From Axinella damicornis (taxonomy: Eukaryota; Porifera; Demospongiae; Axinellida; Axinellidae): a DNA stretch of 64,000 nt. Shown here piece by piece: positions 57,701-64,000 of the stretch. The stretch is taken from positions 9,355,615 through 9,419,614 of the forward strand of contig OZ007516.1 of assembly GCA_963931865.1 (NCBI GenBank), given 5' to 3'. Below the pieces are notes generated by a model. That model was not told the DNA's origin, ran no database searches, and saw nothing but the letters and a program-made list of their open reading frames with translations. The position numbers and the translations under genes are program-made. Position 1 is the stretch's first letter. Each line of letters opens with the position of its first letter.

Positions 57701-57704
57701 CCCT

Positions 57705-58396
57705 CAAATAAGTGCTCCAAAACGACATAATTTATGTCGACAGGTACTAGGTCGACGAATGGGTGCCAGCCCTGTGTCGCAGTGTGTGGACAACCGCAGC
57801 TTCAGACTCCAACTCCAGCGTGAACTGGATGGTGGCCTCAGGCCCCGAGTCTCCATGGTCTCTTGTCCACCTCTGAACACTTGCTTTTCTTTCAAAGTTC
57901 ACTGACGCTTCCTCTCTAGGGCGGGGCTAGTTGCATCGATGCCCGCCTCCATACCGTTTCAGTCAGGATCCAATTCCAAATGGTAGTAAGATTGTGATTT
58001 CCTTTAATTGGAGTACTGGGCCATATCCGGTCACCATGACAAATTATGCAAAACTGCATGGAGCCGGAGGCCTAGGCTTCAAAGTGACTGATAGGCAGAG
58101 TTAGCGGCCAGCTGCACCCGGGGAAGGACTGTCGTAAGTTTCAGCAGTACACTCCTCGTAGCACTGGGTACCTTTATGATATGAGTTAGGCATTGTGTAC
58201 TGAAAACGAAAATGGCATACTTTACTGCTTTGAAGGAAGACCCCAAATTATTACCAGCTGTTCAATTGTGTCTTCGTTGAGACTGGAACCTTGACTATAC
58301 TGTAGCCTACAATGTAATGAGTATTCTATGTACATGTATAACAGTGTATTTGCAAGCACACGATATTCATTGTATATTCTATTCAGAGCTCATCAA
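57705..58396. other. Unassigned DNA
   Basis: No known gene or element recognised. Frames are short and without motifs. Confidence 0.45.
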
Positions 58397-58405
58397 GTGT
58401 GACTA

Positions 58406-58788
58406 TAGTCTCGGAACCAGACCCTTCGTGCGGGGGAGGAGGAAAGGGTCTGGGCACCATCTTACATTCGAGTTGTCCCCAGGTCGGAATGTTGACCTAA
58501 CGAATCAGAAGCGTTGATTGCGAATGACGTCAGGGAAATGATTTTTCTCCAGACTTTTGGTGTCGCCAGCGACTAGACAAGGCAAATCGCTGTACCGTCC
58601 GCGTTACCCACAAGTGTCTGACAAAAGTCGAGGAGAGCAACGAGCAGGTCGACTGTGATCGTACGCGTGGTATCGCAGTTGATCGCTAATTAGCACGCAT
58701 AATTACATTCCTTGAGGACAACTCGAATGTAAGATGGTGCCCAGATCCTTTCCTCCTCCCCCGCGCGAAGGGTCTGGTTCCGAGACTA
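58406..58788. mobile_element. Mutator-like MITE, 383 bp, about 75-bp TIRs, perfect 9-bp TSD
   Basis: Ends TAGTCTCGGAACCAGACCCT... are repeated in inverse over about 75 bases with two mismatches. The flanks are an exact 9-bp duplication GTGTGACTA (58397-58405 and 58789-58797). Long TIRs with a 9-bp target duplication are characteristic of Mutator-like elements. No transposase inside. The near-identical TIRs and perfect duplication suggest recent insertion. Confidence 0.92.
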
Positions 58789-58797
58789 GTGTGACTA

Positions 58798-59487
58798 GGT
58801 GTGCTTGATACTGTAAACTGCTATTCTGTGCTGGAAACTAATAGCTAGCTGGTGGCTGAAAGTATGAGGTTTCCGAAGAGAGTCAGTACACAGCCATTGT
58901 GCAGTTTATAGCAGACGGGAGAGATTGTTCCCACCCTCCTAACTCCAAAACACGAGGAAACTGGAGTAGGCAAGCAGGGAATGACCCCTCCCATCGCAAG
59001 GGAGGGGGAAAGCCTGGTTGCAACCTAGAGTTCAGAAGGGAAGGAGGAATAATGGTATCCCCTTTTGGCACTTGCATCCACCCTTAATCTCTGCTGCCCA
59101 CCCTTGAGAATGCCCTCTAAGTATTATTTAGTACTACTCATGTGACCCTCAACGCCTCAGTCTCGATCACATTTTAAATTGTGTTAGCATTAAGGGTGCA
59201 TTATCCACAGTTTTGAAGACCAACAGCCATTTCGGGTCAGTGAGTAGCACTAAGTCATTTTGATTCCGTTTTGTGCATTACGCAGTTCCATGTAGCTAGT
59301 GCACTCGAGCAGTATAGTTAACGGTTGAGAGCGAGATAATGTACATGTACGAGTCAAGGCAAGTGCATTATGTTACTTGAGTAAGGTGACTCATTGCCAC
59401 ACTATGATGTCACCTTGGATGCATTTCTCAATGAGACACTGTTTGTACACATTAACTGCTATTCATGTAAAGCTACCTAATTCCCAG
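58798..59487. other. Unassigned DNA upstream of the cullin first exon
   Basis: No gene recognised. A CTACCTAATTCCCAG acceptor-like sequence ends at 59487, so the cullin ATG exon may begin with a short 5' untranslated part from 59488, implying a separate upstream leader exon that I cannot identify. Confidence 0.4.
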
Positions 59488-59513
59488 GTGTACTGTCATA
59501 GCCAACAGCCAAC

Positions 59514-59650
59514 ATGAGCCGGGTGCCTCACAACTCCCATGGAATGAAGCCGGTGAACCTGGCAGACATCTGGGAGGACCTCTTCCGGGGGATCAAGCAC
59601 ATCTATAGCCGGGAGAACATGCTCAAGAAGAGATACATGGAGCTCTACAC
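59514..59650 (+). CDS. CUL1: Cullin-1-like first coding exon
   Basis: The ATG at 59514 opens MSRVPHNSHGMKPVNLADIW, followed by EDLFRGIKHIYSRENMLKKR and YMELYT, a clear match to the cullin-1 N terminus that contacts Skp1. The exon ends with two bases of a Thr codon before the donor GTATCC; the exon at 53381 supplies the missing base and the next conserved residues (HVYSYCTS). Read-through past the donor stops after 11 codons. Gene order is therefore exon 1 at 59.5 kb but exons 2 and later at 53-56 kb. A 137-bp minisatellite array starts about 250 bp downstream. Confidence 0.9.
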
Positions 59651-59896
59651 GTATCCCTTTTCCCAAGACGTCCCATGTCATGTATAGGGTTGGGTGGTAA
59701 TCAGGGGTAACTCACCCTGCTCGATTATTGCCATCATAATTATTTCGGCATTGTTCGTATTAGATTTGAAACTATCTGGCTGGACTAAGCCGAGTGGTTG
59801 AATGTGTATTCCATGAATGCGGTTTGTCCTCTTAGCCCTTTCCCAACCAATGACGCCATATGGCGTCATGAGACTTTCAGCACCATGATGTCATAA

Positions 59897-62800
59897 CAGG
59901 GGGCATGTCCACTCACCTAGCAAGAGCATCTTCACTCCACCTCTCCAAGTCAACGTGGAGAATCCAGATCACACATCAGCCCCAATGGAGAGTTGCCATT
60001 AAGACTATCAATGAAATGAAAAACAAAATGTTTGGGGGGCATGTCCACTCACCTAGCAAGAGCATCTTCACTCCACCTCTCCAAGTCAACGTGCAGAATC
60101 CAGATCACAAATCAGCCCCAGTGGAGAGTTGCCATCAAGACTCTATCTAAGAAATGAAAAAGAAAATGTTTGGGGGGCATGTCCACTCACCTAGCAAGAG
60201 TCTTCTTCACTCCACCTCTCCGAGTCAACATGGAGAATCCAGATCACTCATCAGCCCCAGCGGAGTGTCGCTGTCAAGACTCTATCTAAGAAATGAAAAG
60301 GAAAACATGGGGGCATGTCCACTCACCTAGCAAGAGCATCTTCACTCCACCTCTCCGAGTCAATGTGGAGAATCCAGATCACACATCAGCCCCAGTGGAG
60401 AGTTGCCATCAAGACTCTATCTATGAAATGAAAAACAAAATGTTTGGGGGGCATGTTCATTCACCTAGCAAGAGCTTCTTCACTCCAACTCTCCGAGTCA
60501 ACGTGGAGAATCCAGATAACACATCAGCGCCAGTGGAGAGTTGCCATCAAGACTCTATCTATGAAATGAAAAAGATAATGTTTGGGGGGCATGTCCACTC
60601 ACCTAGCAAGAGCTTCTTCACTCCACCTCTCCAAGTCAACGTGGAGAATCCAGATCACTCATCAGCCCCAGCGGAGTGTCGCCGTCAAGACTCTATCTAT
60701 GAAATGAAAAGGAAAACGTAGGGGGGCATGTCCACTCACCTAGCAAGAGCATCTTCACTCCACCTCTCTGAGTCAACGTGGAGAATCCAGATCACACATC
60801 AGCCCCAGTGGAGAGTTGCCATCAAGACTCTATCTATGAAATGAAAAAGAAAATGTTTGGGGGGGGGGGGGGGGAGGGGGGGGGGGGGGGCATGTCCACT
60901 CACCTAGCAAGAGTCTTCTTCACTCCACCTCTCCGAGTCAACATGGAGAATCCAGATCACACATCAGCCCCAGCGGAGTGTCGCCGTCAAGACTCTATCT
61001 ATGAAATGAAACGGAAAACATGAGGGGGGGGGGGGGGGGGGGGGCATGTCAACTCACCTAGCAAGAGCATCTTCACTCCACCTCTCCGAGTCAACGTGGA
61101 GAATCCAGATCACACATCAGCCCCAGTGGAGAGTTGCCATCAAGACTCTATCTATGAAATGAAAAAGAAAATGTTTGGGGGCACGTCCACTCACCTAGCA
61201 AGAGCTTCTTCACTCCACCTCTCCGAGTCAACGTGGAGAATCCAGATCACTCATCAGCCCCAGTGGAGTGTCGCCGTCAAGACTCTATCTAAGAAATGAA
61301 AAAAAAAATGTTTGGGGGGCATCTCCACTCACATAGCAAGAGTCTTCTTCACTCCACCTCTCCGAGTCAATGTGGAGAATCCAGATCACACATCAGCCCC
61401 AGTGGAGAGTTGCCATCAAGACTCTTTCTATGAAATGAAAAACAATTGTTTGGGGGGCATGTTCACTCACCTAGCAAGAGCTTCTTCACTCCACCTGTCC
61501 GAGTCAACGTGGAGAATCTAGATCGCACATCACCCCCAGTGGAGAGTTGCCATCAAGACTCTATCTATGAAATGAAAAAGAAAATGTTTGGGGGGCATGT
61601 CCACTCACCTAGCAAGAGCTTCTTCACTCCACCTCTCCAAGTCAACGTGGAGAATCCAGATCACTCATCAGCCCCAGCGGAGTGTCGCCGTCAAGACTCT
61701 GTCTATGAAATGAAAAGGAAAACGTGGGGGGGCATGTCCACTCACCTAGCAAGAGCATCTTCACTCCACCTCTCCGAGTCAACGTGGAGAATCCAGATCA
61801 CACATCAGCCCCAGTGGAGAGTTGCCGTCAAGACTCTATCTATGAAATGAAAAGGAAAACGTGGGGGGGCATGTCCACTCACCTAGCAAGAGCATCTTCA
61901 CTCCACCTCTCCGAGTCAACGTGGAGAATCCAGATCACACATCAGCCCCAGTGGAGAGTTGCCGTCAAGACTCTATCTATGAAATGAAAAGGAAAACGTG
62001 GGGGGGCATGTCCACTCACCTAGCGAGAGCATCTTCACTCCACCTCTCCGAGTCAATGTGGAGAATCCAGATCACACATCAGCCTCAACGGAGTGTCGCC
62101 GTCAAGACTCTATCTATGAAATGAAAAGGAAAACGTGGGGGGGCATGTCCACTCACGTAGCAAGAGCATCTCCACTCCACCTCTCCGAGTCAATGTGGAG
62201 AATCCAGATCGCACATCAGCCCCAGTGGAGAGTTGCCATCAAGACTCTATCTATAAAATGAAAAACAAAATGTTTGGGGGGCATGTTCACTCACCTAGCA
62301 AGAGCTTCTTCACTCCACCTCTCCGAGTCAACGTGGAGAATCTAGATCACACATCACCCCCAGCGGAGAGTTGCCATCAAGACTCTATCTAAGAAATGAA
62401 AAAGAAAATGTTTGGGGGGCATGTCCACTCACCTAGCAAGAGCTTCTTCACTCCACCTCTCCAAGTCAACGTGGAGAATCCAGATCACTCATCAGCCCCA
62501 GCGGAGTGTCGCCGTCAAGACTCTATCTATGAAATGAAAAGGAAAACGTGGGGGGGCATGTCCACTAACCTAGCAAGAGCATCTTCACTCCACCTCTCCG
62601 AGTCAACGTGGAGAATCCAGATAACACATCAGCCCCAGTGGAGAGTTGCCATCAAGACTCTATCTAAGAAATGAAAAAGAAAATGTTTGGGGGGCATGTC
62701 CACTCACCTAGCAAGAGTTTCTTCTCTCCACCTCTCCGAGTCAACGTGGAGAATCCAGATCACACATCAGCCCCAGTGGAGAGTTGCCTTCAAGACTCTA

Positions 62801-63523
62801 TCTATGAAATGAAAAACAAAATGTTTGGTGGGCATGTCCACTCACCTAGCAAGAGCTTCTTCACTCCACCTCTCCGAGTCAACGTGGAGAATCCAGATCA
62901 CACATCAGCCCCAGTGGAGAGTTGCCATCAAGACTCTATCTATGAAATGAAAAGGAAAACGTGGGGGGGGGCATGTCCACTCACCTAGCAAGAGCATCTT
63001 CACTCCACCTCTCCGAGTCAATGTGGAGAATCCAGATCACACATCAGCCCCAGTGGAGAGTTGCCATCAAGTCTCTATCTATAAAATGAAAAACAAAATG
63101 TTTGGGGGGCATGTCCACTCACCTAGCAAGAGCTTCTTCACTCCACCTCTCCGAGTCAACGTGGAGAATCTAGATCACACATCACCCCCAGTGGAGAGTT
63201 GCCATCAAGACTCTATCTAAGAAATGAAAAAGAAAATATTTGGGGGGCATGTCCACTCACCTAGCAAGAGTTTCTTCTCTCCACCTCTCCGAGTCAACGT
63301 GGAGAATCCAGATCACACATCAGCCCCAGTGGAGAGTTGCTCTATGTATGAAATGAAAAACAAAATGTTTGGGGGGCATGTCCACTCACCTAGCAAGAGC
63401 TTCTTCACTCCACCTCTCCGAGTCCACGTGGAGAATCCAGATCACACATCACCCCCAGTGGAGAGTTGCCATCAAGACTCTATCTAAGAAATGAAAAAGA
63501 AAATGTTTGGGGGGCATGTCCAC
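59897..63523 (+). repeat. 137-bp minisatellite, array B
   Basis: About 26 copies of the same 137-bp unit and in the same orientation as array A. The spacing is exact in places (starts at 61724, 61861, 61998 and 62135). Expanded G runs occur at 60859-60890 (16+15 with one A) and 61024-61044 (21). It lies between the cullin first exon and the duplicated MTHFD1-like segment, and its right edge cuts cleanly into that segment. Short frames inside are not genes. Confidence 0.96.
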
Positions 63524-63526
63524 TTT

Positions 63527-64000
63527 AATGTTGGGATCATGTGACAATTTGAAGGGAGCTGCATGTAGCTACATCCTCCCAGTCTCATTGTAAACAGCAG
63601 GAGCTGTTAGCCATCTCTAAACAACATTGAAACATTTTGTCTTGTCTGATGAGCAATCCTATATTACTCTGATCTTGTTGTGTAGGCTTGGCTCTGAACT
63701 GTGTTGTCCTGGTGGTCACTGTATGTTCAACTGAAGATGCACAGAGGAGGGTCCAACAGTGACATATGGCCAACCACTTGACCCCGCCTACTCCAAGGTA
63801 CAGGTACGTACCTTACTTGTTTTGTGGTTTCCAGTGAAAACTAAAGTTACCACTAACAGAAAAGCTGGAAATCATGAACCCAATGAGCCATTGAGCTACC
63901 TAATGAACCCTGTACCATATGAATCCTGTACCATATGAATCCTGTTTGGTGTTAGCCCTGTAGCTGTAAAGGCTGCCAATGTTGTGCTTTGCTCACTCAA
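63527..64000 (+). repeat. Duplicated MTHFD1-like intron/exon segment, copy 2 (runs off the window)
   Basis: Near-identical to 37820-38270, including intron text on both sides of the exon. It begins directly after the last minisatellite unit. Continues past 64000, so more exons may follow there. Confidence 0.92.
63686..63803 (+). pseudogene. MTHFD1: MTHFD1-like exon, copy 2, frameshifted
   Basis: Same TGTGTAG acceptor and LALNCVVLVVTV reading as the formate-THF ligase family. It retains the two 10-base pieces lost from the copy at 37969, including the AAGATGCAC codons of the conserved KMH. However, extra bases between VVTV and GPTV put the conserved GPTVTYGQPLDPAYSK part out of frame and the first frame meets TGA. 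The donor is GTACAG or GTACGT. The two copies therefore carry different lesions, and neither can encode a complete ligase core. Confidence 0.82.

Overview
The window looks like nuclear DNA of an animal, most likely a marine invertebrate. A sponge would fit, but nothing here proves it. The reasons are spliced exons with GT-AG borders that encode animal-type cullin-1 and cytosolic C1-THF synthase, a Ty3/gypsy LTR retrotransposon, Penelope-like retroelement (PLE) fragments, several families of terminal-inverted-repeat MITEs, and large minisatellite arrays. There is one 200-base run of N (56650-56849), so this is a draft scaffold. No bacterial-type operon, tRNA, rRNA or CRISPR was found.

Layout. 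1-3440: AT-rich, gene-free DNA with a small fold-back element, an old 0.9-kb tandem duplication and a heptamer array of AGGTCA motifs. 3440-36832: a huge GC-rich satellite built on a 20-21 bp unit. It is G-rich on the + strand up to about 20.11 kb, then flips and is C-rich to 36.8 kb. An apparently intact, recently inserted gypsy element (9806-16681, minus strand, identical 206-bp LTRs, 4-bp target duplication CGTA, one 2071-codon gag-pol frame) sits in the left arm. 36.9-46.7 kb: a fold-back element, two decayed exons of a formate-THF ligase (MTHFD1-like) gene, a PLE reverse transcriptase fragment, three MITE types, a (GA)n tract and an unidentified, probably frameshifted, membrane-protein-like exon. 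46.8-49.7 kb: first array of a 137-bp minisatellite. 50.3-51.4 kb: a 25-bp minisatellite with a 250-bp higher-order repeat. 51.4-59.7 kb: three cullin-1 exons on the + strand but out of gene order, MITEs with 9-bp target duplications, the gap, and a minus-strand PLE 3' end with a hammerhead-like RNA motif. 59.9-63.5 kb: second array of the 137-bp minisatellite. 63.5-64.0 kb: a second copy of the MTHFD1-like intron/exon segment first seen at 37.8 kb.

How it fits together. The only complete coding unit is the retrotransposon polyprotein. Host genes appear only as isolated exons (MTHFD1-like, CUL1), broken or reordered by satellites, mobile elements and perhaps by scaffold errors. The long open frames inside the satellites follow from the repeat lengths (20, 25 and 137 bp, none divisible by 3) and are not called as genes.
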